Source of the DNA: Flavobacteriaceae bacterium
Lineage (GTDB): Bacteria; Bacteroidota; Bacteroidia; Flavobacteriales; Flavobacteriaceae
Length of the DNA stretch: 49,819 nucleotides
Assembly: GCA_021151665.1 (NCBI GenBank)
Contig: JAGKWW010000020.1
Coordinates: 1 to 49,819 of the forward strand
Reading direction: 5' to 3'
The translations under genes were made by a program, and so were the position numbers. The notes beneath the pieces were generated by a model that did no database searches, was not told where the DNA came from, and saw nothing but the letters and a program-made list of their open reading frames with translations. Every line of letters begins with the position of its first letter. Positions within the stretch are counted from its first letter, which is position 1. Of this stretch, positions 26,200 to 34,681 are shown in pieces.

Positions 26200-26897
26200 A
26201 TATCAGTCTTTTTGTAGGGCAGCTTCTCGCGGCTCCAGCTTACATTTTCTTTTAGCGCTTTGGCAGGTACACCGGCTATCACCATATTCTCTCCAAACGT
26301 CTTTCCGTTCACATAGGAAAGGTAGCCTACTACAGACCCCGACCCTATCCTGCTCCCCTTAGCAATAAAGGCGCCTTCTCCAATCCAGACCTGGTCTCCT
26401 ATTCCGATGCTTCGTGGCGGATTCATACGTTCGTTGCAAGTCATATCGATGATAGAGTGAAAATCGCTGGTATGTACCGATATTTCACGGCTAAACATGC
26501 AATCAGTCCCAATGTCAATTCCCGTGTCACTTTCCCCCGCAAAAAGCTTGGCATCGCCAAAGGTAGTTTTTTCGCCCACCTTGATATAAGCCCGGTCACC
26601 CTGCAGCAACAGCTCGCCTTTTTCATAAAATTTTACTTTACTGCCAATCGTAATCGTACAATTGTTAGCCTCTATCGTCACCTTCACATTTTTGAGCGAA
26701 ACTTCAGGCCCGATTGAAATAACATTGTTATTCCCGCGCACCCGTATCCTGGTATTCCAGAAGATGGTGTTGCCGGAATAAGAAAGCCTGTTTCCACGAC
26801 CCTTAATGCTTATACGGAAGAACAGCCACTGCAGCATATAGGAAGCATGCCCGGTAATGGAGCTGTTCTTTACAAAATGCTTTAGTTTTCCAGGCAT
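26196..26897 (-). CDS. Hexapeptide-repeat acyltransferase
   Basis: A 233-residue protein dominated by left-handed beta-helix repeats (about 45-215). The first half has imperfect turns (NNVISIGPEVSLKNVKVTI) and the second half the canonical ones (GDQVWIGEGAFIAKGSRIGSGSVVGYLSYV, given here as two short motifs: IGIGDQVWIGEGAFI and GSRIGSGSVVG). It ends with VIAGVPAKALKENVSW, the usual end for O- or N-acetyltransferases of surface sugars. The acceptor is unknown. Its reading frame overlaps the upstream glycosyltransferase by 16 bases. Confidence 0.82.
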   Translation of the reverse strand: MPGKLKHFVKNSSITGHASYMLQWLFFRISIKGRGNRLSYSGNTIFWNTRIRVRGNNNVISIGPEVSLKNVKVTIEANNCTITIGSKVKFYEKGELLLQGDRAYIKVGEKTTFGDAKLFAGESDTGIDIGTDCMFSREISVHTSDFHSIIDMTCNERMNPPRSIGIGDQVWIGEGAFIAKGSRIGSGSVVGYLSYVNGKTFGENMVIAGVPAKALKENVSWSREKLPYKKTDI

Positions 26898-27823
26898 GAA
26901 GCTGTAAAATTAAGGTTGTAATGATTGATGATATTCTTAAGCTGCTGGTCGTTGCCACCTTGCAGCACATTAGTGGTTACAAGCTTTTCTACCTGCGTGT
27001 TGCCGACCGTAAGCGGATCTTTGTTGTACCTGGTGTTTGTCACTACCTTTTTCCCCTGCATATAAACCATCATTTTCAGCCAAAGGTCGTCGGCGTGAAA
27101 TGCGAGGGTTTTTATAAGGGCGGTGTTATTAAAATCCTGATAGAGGTCTGAGCGTTTATAAATTGTTCCGAAACCTCCCGTTTGTACCAGCAGGTGCGAG
27201 GGCTTTCGCTCTGCTACGTTATGCGACCACATACGGTAAGGAAGGACGTTTCCGTCACTGCCAAACCTCAGCTTATGCGCCCTGTTGGTAGCCACGGCAT
27301 CGGGAAACTGATTTTTTAGGCCTACTAAATTCTTTAAAAGGTGGCGGTCGTAATACAGGTCGTCATCTAACGTAATTACATAATCGTTGGGATACTGCTC
27401 CAATGCATACAGGTATTTTTTATGCGAACGAATATCCTCGGGGCAAAACGCTATGGTAAGGCCGCGTGCCTGCAGCCGTGTTAGGCTCTCGGGCAGTTTT
27501 TTATCGGGAAACTGGGTTTCTGCAAGCCACAATATAACAGCATCGGGCTTAAAGGACTGCCTTAATATAGTTTCTACCGTTATCCAGACATTTTCTATGC
27601 GCGCCGGAAATGAGGTGAGCGAAACAATGTATTTTGTATCCCGCGGCGCAGTGTTGATGCCATATGGGGCAGTAACTGCTGTTTTGCTGTAATGATGGGG
27701 CATAGTGGCATCAAAAATGCGTTTAAGCACCATAGCCATAACCTTATTTACCGCCTTGCCGGCAATACCTATCCTGGAAAAGTCCGGCAGTCCATAATAT
27801 ATAGCATATAGAAAGTTCATCAT
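26882..27823 (-). CDS. GT-A fold glycosyltransferase
   Basis: A 313-residue protein with a GT2-like core. It has YIVSLTSFPARIENVW near the start of the catalytic domain, YVITLDDDLYYD as the metal-binding Asp-x-Asp region, and a later HADDLWLKMMVYMQG segment resembling the catalytic acidic motif. The first 50 residues are weakly hydrophobic and may lie on the membrane. It is cytoplasmic, using a nucleotide sugar to extend the lipid-linked unit; donor and linkage are unknown. Confidence 0.82.
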   Translation of the reverse strand: MMNFLYAIYYGLPDFSRIGIAGKAVNKVMAMVLKRIFDATMPHHYSKTAVTAPYGINTAPRDTKYIVSLTSFPARIENVWITVETILRQSFKPDAVILWLAETQFPDKKLPESLTRLQARGLTIAFCPEDIRSHKKYLYALEQYPNDYVITLDDDLYYDRHLLKNLVGLKNQFPDAVATNRAHKLRFGSDGNVLPYRMWSHNVAERKPSHLLVQTGGFGTIYKRSDLYQDFNNTALIKTLAFHADDLWLKMMVYMQGKKVVTNTRYNKDPLTVGNTQVEKLVTTNVLQGGNDQQLKNIINHYNLNFTASCLEN

Positions 27824-27839
27824 TCCTTTTTTCTACCGG

Positions 27840-28910
27840 TTATTTTCCGGTAAGTATAAATTTAAGGTATACGTCGCCCATTACATCAATGCTAAGCCTG
27901 TCTCTTATCTTCAGCGCATTATTGCCGAGGTATTCGCGTTTAGCCGGGTCATGCATCAGCGATTCCAGTTCGCGCGAAAACGCATCAATGTCGCCGTTTT
28001 TAACTGCAATGCCTTCCTCTCCATTCTTAAAGATCTCATCGTGCGGAAAGCCGTCAAATACCAGGCAAGGCAATCCGGAAGCCATCCCTTCGCAAAGCGC
28101 ATTGGGGTAACCTTCCAAGCGCGACGGTAGTGTGAAGATACGCGATTCCGACAACAGCCGGTCTACGTTTCTTACCTTACCAAGGAAAATAAAATCATCG
28201 GCCATGCCTTTTTCTGCCACAGTTTGCTGCAATTGGGAAAGCATAGGGCCTTCACCTGCAAAGACTACCTTCCAGCCTGCCCTATTTTTTATTTTAGCAA
28301 AAGCTTCAACCAGCCTGTCCGGGCCTTTTTCAATTGAAAGCCTGGCAACGCTTACAATCCAGTTATTTTTCGGGATGTCGTAACGTACCACATCTTTTAT
28401 AGCGTTGGGAATCACTTTTATATTTAGCTTACCACCAAACTTCTTGTGGTTATAATCGGCCGCAACCTTTGTCTGGGCAATAAAGCCGGCAGCAGTCGGG
28501 TACAGGTATTGCTTGCCTAATCGGGTTATGGCGCCATACTTAAAATCTGGCGTAGTAGTGTCTGAAATATAAACAGGATACTTATTCCCGAGATTGGCCA
28601 GAAGTACCAGCGGGTTAAAGAGGTCGCCGAACGACATGATCACATCCGGCTTATGTGTGCGGAACATTTTACGAAGGAACAGCACCAGCTTGATGTAAAA
28701 TGCGGCTTTGCCGAGGCTGCGGCCAAATTGCGGCTCTGCAAACGTTATGGAAGGATGAAGCTCATAAAATTTATCAGCATTCTGGCAGGCAATAAATATT
28801 ACCTGATGGCCTCTCTCTGCAAAATAATTTGCCAGGACCGAGAGCGCGCGTTCTATTCCGCCCATTTTGAGCGAGGGTGAAACCACCAATATTTTTCTCC
28901 TGTTCTCCAT
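27840..28910 (-). CDS. GT4-family glycosyltransferase
   Basis: A 356-residue GT-B enzyme. Motifs are KMGGIERALSVLANYFAERGH at the N-terminus (here as GGIERALSVLANY), VARLSIEKGPDRLVEAF, VFAGEGPMLSQL, FLGKVRNV, and the donor-binding region PSRLEGYPNALCEGMASGLP with the E-x7-E pattern. These are typical of retaining GT4 transferases of capsule and O-antigen loci. It directly abuts the deacetylase-like gene (no gap), so the two are on one transcript. The sugar donor is unknown. Confidence 0.88.
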   Translation of the reverse strand: MENRRKILVVSPSLKMGGIERALSVLANYFAERGHQVIFIACQNADKFYELHPSITFAEPQFGRSLGKAAFYIKLVLFLRKMFRTHKPDVIMSFGDLFNPLVLLANLGNKYPVYISDTTTPDFKYGAITRLGKQYLYPTAAGFIAQTKVAADYNHKKFGGKLNIKVIPNAIKDVVRYDIPKNNWIVSVARLSIEKGPDRLVEAFAKIKNRAGWKVVFAGEGPMLSQLQQTVAEKGMADDFIFLGKVRNVDRLLSESRIFTLPSRLEGYPNALCEGMASGLPCLVFDGFPHDEIFKNGEEGIAVKNGDIDAFSRELESLMHDPAKREYLGNNALKIRDRLSIDVMGDVYLKFILTGK

Positions 28911-30041
28911 TTATTTTTTTCCGGACATTATATCTCCAAGGTCAGAGGAGTTTACAAACTCTGCATCCGGCCATTTTTTTAGTATCTTTTGCAAAAGCTC
29001 ACCAAGCATACTCAGATGCAGTTCCCTGTTTTCGGGGCGAATGAAGCCAATAAAATTGAGCCTGTGCGAGCCTATAATCGCAGGGCGGCCCCATAAGAAA
29101 GCGTTGGTAATGCTTTTGAGGCACTCTCCTACCCAGTCTATTTTTTTATTCAGCACCGGCTCAAAAAGGCCATTACGCACAAAATAATACTGTCCTGCTG
29201 CATTACGCTGGCTGGTATAATGGTATTTTCGCCCGTACTTGTCGCTGTCGGTATTCGGGATATTCTGGAATTTGCTACCCTGCAGGTATTGGATCCCCAT
29301 ATCTTTCAAGTCTGCCTCAAGGCCCGAATCCCAGATGTAGCAGGGGGCAATGAATGATTTTGACTCGAAGCCCAGCAATTCTGTAAAGATTCGGTAGCCG
29401 TCTTCAAGTATCTCTTTTTTTTGATTTCTCCCGACATCGGTAGTAAAATCAAGCGCCGCCATAATATTCTTACCCTTGCTAAAACTCGCTTTGGGGTTGG
29501 CAGCAAACGTTTCATAATCAAAAGCATCAAGGAACACGCGATCGCCTTCCTGCAGGCTTTTCATCCACAGGTCGATATTAATATGCTCCCTGCCATGGTA
29601 CTGAGGAAAGAAAACTTTCTGCTCCATTCCTTTTTTCCAAAGGCCGAAACATCCGGTGTGTTCGGGATAACGGGCAAATGTCTGCTTGACATCTTCGTAG
29701 TGGTATTCAGCAAAACCCGATGCTTTTATCTTTGCAAAATCGGGATTAGCCACCACACAATTGGCAGTAATAACAGGCGGGTTTTCATTTTTATCTTTAA
29801 ACGACAGCAGCAGGCGGTAAAGGTCATTAAGGTCGGTTTCACTTTCCAGTGCATCGTACTTTGAAAACGGGTCGGCCAACGATATAACGCCTTTTGCCAC
29901 GAGCGCCTCCTGTGCCTCCCGCGACGGTATCCTGATGCTTCCCCAGTCGTCTGACTCGATAGCGATAAGTTTCCTTCCGGTCTTAAAGCCCTTCGCATTC
30001 AGGATATTTCTTTTTACCTCTAACTGTAGCTTTTGCAACAT
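28911..30041 (-). CDS. Polysaccharide-deacetylase-like protein (copy A)
   Basis: A 376-residue protein distantly like NodB-type polysaccharide deacetylases. Candidate metal and active-site motifs are IESDDWGSIR (an Asp-Asp near the N-terminus), PQYHGREHIN and GSHRLNF. No signal peptide or membrane helix is seen, so it would act in the cytoplasm on a nucleotide sugar or lipid-linked sugar. Copy B lies one base upstream and is a clear paralogue sharing the order of motifs. The exact reaction is uncertain; N-deacetylation of an amino sugar is the simplest idea. Confidence 0.7.
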   Translation of the reverse strand: MLQKLQLEVKRNILNAKGFKTGRKLIAIESDDWGSIRIPSREAQEALVAKGVISLADPFSKYDALESETDLNDLYRLLLSFKDKNENPPVITANCVVANPDFAKIKASGFAEYHYEDVKQTFARYPEHTGCFGLWKKGMEQKVFFPQYHGREHINIDLWMKSLQEGDRVFLDAFDYETFAANPKASFSKGKNIMAALDFTTDVGRNQKKEILEDGYRIFTELLGFESKSFIAPCYIWDSGLEADLKDMGIQYLQGSKFQNIPNTDSDKYGRKYHYTSQRNAAGQYYFVRNGLFEPVLNKKIDWVGECLKSITNAFLWGRPAIIGSHRLNFIGFIRPENRELHLSMLGELLQKILKKWPDAEFVNSSDLGDIMSGKK

Positions 30042-30042
30042 G

Positions 30043-31170
30043 TTATTTTATGGTGCTTTTTATATAATCACCCAACTGATCGCTCGACATGAACTCGAGA
30101 TCCGGGTATTTTGATTGCAGCGTTTTTACGATCTTCTTAAGAAGCATGAGCGTATTTTCACGGTTTTTCGGGTCTATTCCACCGGAATAATTCACCCTGT
30201 GAGAATTGAGTACAAGCGGCTTACCCCACCTGAAAGCATATTCCGCTTCCTTAAGGATGCTGCTTTCCCAGTCATGATGCCAGTCGCGTGATGGCTCAAA
30301 TGTACCATTCCTTCTCCAGTAAATCTGGCCCAGGCTGTTGCGCTCGCCCCACCAATGGTTCTTGGGCGCAACACCACCATGCCCGTCGGGCTCAAAAAGG
30401 CGTCCGCTTTGTATGTAAATGATTCCGTTATCCTTCAGTATCTTATCCAGGTCATAACCTTTTATCCCGCACGGCGGCACAAAAGATTTAGAGTTAAAAC
30501 CAAATATTTCATTGAAATGCTTTACGCCTTCACCTACCACGTCTTTAAACGTTGCCATCTCTTCGGGTGACTCATAATTAAACGCGCTGGTATAATTCAG
30601 GTAGCGGGTAGAACCCTCGGCGTGGTCAAGGCCCAGCAATACCTCATTATCGAAAGCCAGCATCTCGGGCTTGCTCCCGTGGCGCAGCACCTTCATCCAC
30701 TCGGTCGGGTTGATGTGCTCGCGGCCGTGGAACTGGGGGTAAAGCATATGCTGCTTTATTCCATCCTGCCATATCGCAAAAGCTTTATCCTGCCCATAGC
30801 GCTTATAAGTTTCGGTAAAAAGCTCATACTCATATTTGCTAAAGCCGTTGGCCCGGATTTTATCAAAGTCCGGATTCGCAACAATGGTATTTGCAGTAAT
30901 GCAAAGGTGGTTGCCATTGATATCCTTAAAGCTGCCCAACACATCGAAAAGGTCGTTTAGGTCTTTCTCTGTCTCAAGGCTGTCATATTTAGAAAAGTAT
31001 GAAGAATCTACCGCAATGCCTTCTGCCTTCAGCTTGTCGTATGCGTCCTTAGACGGCATCTTGATAGCGCCCCAGTCGTCACTCTCAATCAGTAGCAGGT
31101 GGCGCTTGGTAGACCATCCTTTCATGTTGACGTAATTGTTGCGCAGTATGTTTTTGATGTTGCTTATCAT
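30043..31170 (-). CDS. Polysaccharide-deacetylase-like protein (copy B)
   Basis: A 375-residue paralogue of copy A. Matching motifs are IESDDWGAIK, DFDKIRANGF, PQFHGREHIN, SKSFVPPCG and NSHRVNYSGG. Both keep the Asp-Asp, the His-Gly-Arg-Glu-His and the Ser-His-Arg sequences, so both are probably active. They differ most in the C-terminal third, which suggests different sugar acceptors. It overlaps the upstream acyltransferase by four bases. The function is inferred only from weak fold-level similarity to carbohydrate deacetylases. Confidence 0.7.
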   Translation of the reverse strand: MISNIKNILRNNYVNMKGWSTKRHLLLIESDDWGAIKMPSKDAYDKLKAEGIAVDSSYFSKYDSLETEKDLNDLFDVLGSFKDINGNHLCITANTIVANPDFDKIRANGFSKYEYELFTETYKRYGQDKAFAIWQDGIKQHMLYPQFHGREHINPTEWMKVLRHGSKPEMLAFDNEVLLGLDHAEGSTRYLNYTSAFNYESPEEMATFKDVVGEGVKHFNEIFGFNSKSFVPPCGIKGYDLDKILKDNGIIYIQSGRLFEPDGHGGVAPKNHWWGERNSLGQIYWRRNGTFEPSRDWHHDWESSILKEAEYAFRWGKPLVLNSHRVNYSGGIDPKNRENTLMLLKKIVKTLQSKYPDLEFMSSDQLGDYIKSTIK

Positions 31171-31703
31171 ATTCTTGATTTTATTAAACGGGACGGGTTA
31201 CCGCCTACTATACTATATTCAGGGAAATCTTTTGTAAGTACCGTACCGGCAGCTATTACAGATCCCTTTTTGATAGTGCGGCCAGGCAGGATGATCACAT
31301 TGCTTCCAATCCATACATCATCTTCAATAACAACCGGCGGGTATGTTTTGTAGCCCTGGCGCAGCATGGGGATATCGGTACGGTCGAATGCATGGTTGGA
31401 GCCAAAAATCGTAACGTTAAGTCCCATCATTACGTCATTGCCGATAATGATATTATTAGGAACCTTAGCGTTCATGCCTATTCCGGAATTATTACCGATA
31501 ACGATGTTTGCCCCGTTGCCAAAGCGCGCATTGCGCCCTATATTTACATTCTTGCCGCAGCTTTTAAAGATTTGCCTGCAACATATTTCCTTGAGCCTCT
31601 CTGTCAGCGGGCCTATCACCGGAATGGTAGCATGAGGCATGTACTTCAAAAATAAATAATAAAAGACGAGGGCCGGTTTGCGTAAAATTTTCTTCATGCC
31701 CAT
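31167..31703 (-). CDS. Serine-acetyltransferase-like hexapeptide O-acetyltransferase
   Basis: A 178-residue acyltransferase of the WcaF/maltose-transacetylase group. The beta-helix turns are visible from about residue 55 (NVNIGRNARFGNGANIVIG, here noted as GRNARFGNGANI). The catalytic histidine region is SNHAFDRTDIP, and the end is VIEDDVWIGSNVIILPGRTI (noted as EDDVWIGSNVIILPG) followed by GNPSRLI. It probably O-acetylates a sugar of the repeat unit. Start and stop overlap the neighbouring genes by one and four bases. Confidence 0.85.
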   Translation of the reverse strand: MGMKKILRKPALVFYYLFLKYMPHATIPVIGPLTERLKEICCRQIFKSCGKNVNIGRNARFGNGANIVIGNNSGIGMNAKVPNNIIIGNDVMMGLNVTIFGSNHAFDRTDIPMLRQGYKTYPPVVIEDDVWIGSNVIILPGRTIKKGSVIAAGTVLTKDFPEYSIVGGNPSRLIKSRI

Positions 31704-32956
31704 TACTTTAAAAAGTTAATAAATGCCGTATCTCCATCGTTGAAAAGTGCCGTAAAAGGATTTCCCATCAGGGTAAAGAATCCTGTAAACTCCATCCCGA
31801 TGCGAAATTTCACCACAAAATAAAATAGCAGCATTGGAGTTGCGATCAGCGCTATCCTTTTTTCATTTGCCGCAACATTCTGAGCGAAAAAAACGGCGAG
31901 CAGCGCAAGCGCAAAAATGGCTGCCAGGAAAACAAAACGGTTCATAACCGGAATACTACTCAATATATTAAAAATGGCAAAAAACAGCAGAATAAAACTG
32001 TAAAACCCATACCATATCGGGTTCTGCTTAAGCCATTCCTTTCTCTGAATGAAAACGTAGGCCAGTAAGCCGATAAGCGCGTACTTTAAGGCTGGTTGGT
32101 AAAACTGACCCCTAAAATTCTTTTCGGAGTTTCGCTCTTCACGAAATTCCTTATAATCTTCATTTATGTAGTCGCTACTTTCCTCCTGCAGGTTCTTAGG
32201 GAGAAATGACAGATTGCTCTGGATGGTAGACATGTCGAGCTCTGAAACCACTGTAGAAAGAATCAACATGCCGAGATAAACCCGGGGCCATTTGCCGAGT
32301 AAAAGATAAATTAGCAGCACCCCAAACGCAAGGCTCATCGTATAGTGCATCAGCATTGAGGACAGTGCTATAAGTAAATACCACTTATTTTTCTTTACAA
32401 AGAAGTTGAACACCCCGAAAAAAAAGACATGCGCTGCAATAGTAAACCTCAAAACATTAATATCCCAAACTGCATATACAATGGCAAAGGTGGCTATGAG
32501 CAGGATACTGATAAATGGCAGCCTACCCTTTGTAAAAGACAAAACGTTCCAGATATTGCGGGAATAAAAGTACCCAAAGATAAACCCGAAGACTGCCAGT
32601 ACAACCCTGAAATCATTAGTGAATAGCGATACCACATACGTAATAAGCGGTTGCATGTAATCAAAGCTGCTTTCGGAATCGAGAAGGTGCCTGAAATATT
32701 CACCGAAACTGTAATCCTGGCTTATAATAGCAAGAAAATTATCGCGATAGCGGTTTACATCGGATTTATCATTACCTATCACAAAGGTAAACCCAAAGAA
32801 GGTGGCGTACAGCCAGATGATGTTCTTGGCCCATAACGACCGGTATCGTTTTACAGACACTACAACAGACAGTAAAGGCAATATCAGAAACAGCAGATAG
32901 GCAAAAATACCTTCCGATCTGTTTGATTGCCGTATTGCCTCCTGTGTTTGCACCAT
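31703..32956 (-). CDS. EpsG-family polysaccharide polymerase (Wzy-type)
   Basis: A 417-residue membrane protein with about ten hydrophobic helices. It has the EpsG family pattern near the start (RYRSLWAKNIIWLYATFFGF region with VIGNDKSDVNRYRDNF). A large loop with charged residues (roughly 255-285) separates two helix groups, as in Wzy polymerases. It is the only Wzy candidate in the locus and would polymerise the flipped repeat units. The gene lies one base from the putative sialyltransferase upstream and overlaps the acetyltransferase gene by one base. Codon use appears more AT rich than in flanking genes, which is common for Wzy and Wzx genes. Confidence 0.82.
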   Translation of the reverse strand: MVQTQEAIRQSNRSEGIFAYLLFLILPLLSVVVSVKRYRSLWAKNIIWLYATFFGFTFVIGNDKSDVNRYRDNFLAIISQDYSFGEYFRHLLDSESSFDYMQPLITYVVSLFTNDFRVVLAVFGFIFGYFYSRNIWNVLSFTKGRLPFISILLIATFAIVYAVWDINVLRFTIAAHVFFFGVFNFFVKKNKWYLLIALSSMLMHYTMSLAFGVLLIYLLLGKWPRVYLGMLILSTVVSELDMSTIQSNLSFLPKNLQEESSDYINEDYKEFREERNSEKNFRGQFYQPALKYALIGLLAYVFIQRKEWLKQNPIWYGFYSFILLFFAIFNILSSIPVMNRFVFLAAIFALALLAVFFAQNVAANEKRIALIATPMLLFYFVVKFRIGMEFTGFFTLMGNPFTALFNDGDTAFINFLK

Positions 32957-32957
32957 A

Positions 32958-33995
32958 TCAGACTTCTGCTTTTAGCTCTTCAAAATTATCTACAACTTTG
33001 ATGTATTGTTTCGGGTTATAACGTGTAATAGGCTTATTGAACTCGCCCGATTTTTCTAATACGGGATATGTCCAGAAATACTTGCATGTCGGATTGTGGT
33101 ATAGCATGCAGTTTGAATAAGAGGATATGATAACCGAATTGCTGAGCGAGGCGATAAGCAGCTCAACAGGAAACACTTTATCCAGAACAATAACATCGGG
33201 ATATGCTTTCAGGTACTCAATGTTTTCCTGTGCCTGGTTAGGGTGTTTCTTAAATAAAATAGGACGGCCGGGCTTAGTGGCGCGTATAGTATCTATAAGT
33301 TTCTTCTCGTAGTTGACAACCTTGTGTCGTTCATTTATCAAGAGAATAGCATCATTCAACGGAAGGCCATCAAAGCTCACATCAAAGGTCCTTTTGAGGC
33401 TTTCAAGGCTTTGAGGCGAAAAGGTATAATCTACTTCAATTATATTTTTTCCTTTCAGGTACGGCAGCGTACTGCTATAGGCATAAATATAATCGTAGTA
33501 GCCATTTTTACCAAAATCCCAGTTGGTAAACCACAGCCTCCTGAAATTAAAGCCATGCGCTTTAAGGAAACTATAGCTATGAAGCGAGTTCATCAGCCTC
33601 GAACGGTAATTTTTGCTCTGAAATTTAACATACGCGCCCATACCGTCGGGTGCAAGGAAGGTTGTGGTGCCTTTTCCCTTGAAGTAATCCGTAAGGTACA
33701 CAAAAAGAGGGTCACTATAAAGGAAGGATATGAAATGGTAAAACTGGTTGCCTTCGATAAATTTCTTCAGCTCAAGCACATCCGGAAATACATCTTTCGA
33801 GTTATGGTCGTACCGCACACGGCGGTATGTATAGCGGTCATCAAGCTTTACGGTACTAAGGCGCGACCCGAAAACAGGATGGATAAACACAATGAAGTGC
33901 ACATCAAACTCCGGGCCTGAATAATATTTATCTATAAGGCTCAGTGCCACCATGTAGTGGAACTCCGTGTTTACCTGTATCAGTACTTTTTTCAT
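32958..33995 (-). CDS. Putative sialyltransferase / nonulosonate transferase (GT-B)
   Basis: A 345-residue protein with no signal peptide and no membrane helix. I recognise the three short motifs of the bacterial sialyltransferase superfamily (GT38/GT52-like): an Asp-Gly motif (LAPDGMGAY, Asp117-Gly118), a His-Pro motif (LFKKHPN, His251-Pro252) and a Ser-Ser motif (VIISSYSN, Ser291-Ser292). The first acidic residue of the usual D/E-D/E-G motif is Pro here. I chose the ATG at 33995 because it overlaps the neuA stop as ATGA; the longer frame to 34019 is inside neuA. It directly follows the CMP-sugar synthetase, which supplies its expected donor. Overall family similarity is low, so this is an inference from motifs and context. 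Confidence 0.65.
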   Translation of the reverse strand: MKKVLIQVNTEFHYMVALSLIDKYYSGPEFDVHFIVFIHPVFGSRLSTVKLDDRYTYRRVRYDHNSKDVFPDVLELKKFIEGNQFYHFISFLYSDPLFVYLTDYFKGKGTTTFLAPDGMGAYVKFQSKNYRSRLMNSLHSYSFLKAHGFNFRRLWFTNWDFGKNGYYDYIYAYSSTLPYLKGKNIIEVDYTFSPQSLESLKRTFDVSFDGLPLNDAILLINERHKVVNYEKKLIDTIRATKPGRPILFKKHPNQAQENIEYLKAYPDVIVLDKVFPVELLIASLSNSVIISSYSNCMLYHNPTCKYFWTYPVLEKSGEFNKPITRYNPKQYIKVVDNFEELKAEV

Positions 33996-34678
33996 TGCCT
34001 TTTGTTTTGGTTGTACCACATGATGGCTTCTGCCATCATCCAGTCCTGTATATCGTCAATATCAATACTCTCCATCTTGGTCATCTCCATCGGGATAATG
34101 TTACCACCGAAGATATATTCGCCGATGCGGTTGGCGCGCGTTATGTATACTGCGGCACCATTCCTGCCCCAGTACGTGGGCTTTTCCTGGCGCCTGAGAA
34201 CCAGTTCACCCTTAGCCAGCGGCTGTGCATACTTACCCTCTATCACCATTAGCGATGTATCGGTAAATTTGTGTGGCGCCTGTACCACACTTACAAGTGT
34301 ATCGGCGTGAGGATCGTTAGCGAACATTGCAATGGCTTTATCGATATGCTCCACGGTGCGCAATGGCGAAGTGGCCTGAAGCGTCATCACTGCATCGAAA
34401 CTCCCGGGCACGCTATTTACCGCATGTTGCATTACGGGTAGCGTAGGCGCCAGGTCTCCCGCAAGGTCATCAGGCCTTTTCAGGGCGATAACATTATGGC
34501 TGCGGGCAATATCGAGGATATCGTCATCGTCAGAAGACACTACAACTTCGGCGAGGCCTGATTGTTGTGCGGCTTCTATCGTATACGATATAAGCGGCTT
34601 CCCGAGCATTAGCTTTTTGTTTTTGCCGGGAAGCCCCTTGCTTCCGCCCCTTGCGGGTATAAAGCCTAATATCTTCAT
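33992..34678 (-). CDS. neuA: CMP-nonulosonate (CMP-sialic acid type) cytidylyltransferase
   Basis: Activates a nonulosonic acid with CTP to give the CMP-sugar donor. The 228 residues start with the family signature GFIPARGGSKGLPGKN (6-20), followed by GKPLISYTIEAAQ, SSDDDDILDIA, LQATSPLRT and the C-terminal DIDDIQDW metal-binding sequence. There is no C-terminal esterase domain, so this is the short form, as in LegF and most bacterial NeuA. It is preceded by the NeuC and NeuB homologues and followed, with overlap, by the sialyltransferase candidate. Sequence alone does not tell Neu5Ac from legionaminic acid. Confidence 0.93.
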   Translation of the reverse strand: MKILGFIPARGGSKGLPGKNKKLMLGKPLISYTIEAAQQSGLAEVVVSSDDDDILDIARSHNVIALKRPDDLAGDLAPTLPVMQHAVNSVPGSFDAVMTLQATSPLRTVEHIDKAIAMFANDPHADTLVSVVQAPHKFTDTSLMVIEGKYAQPLAKGELVLRRQEKPTYWGRNGAAVYITRANRIGEYIFGGNIIPMEMTKMESIDIDDIQDWMMAEAIMWYNQNKRQ

Positions 34679-34681
34679 GTT

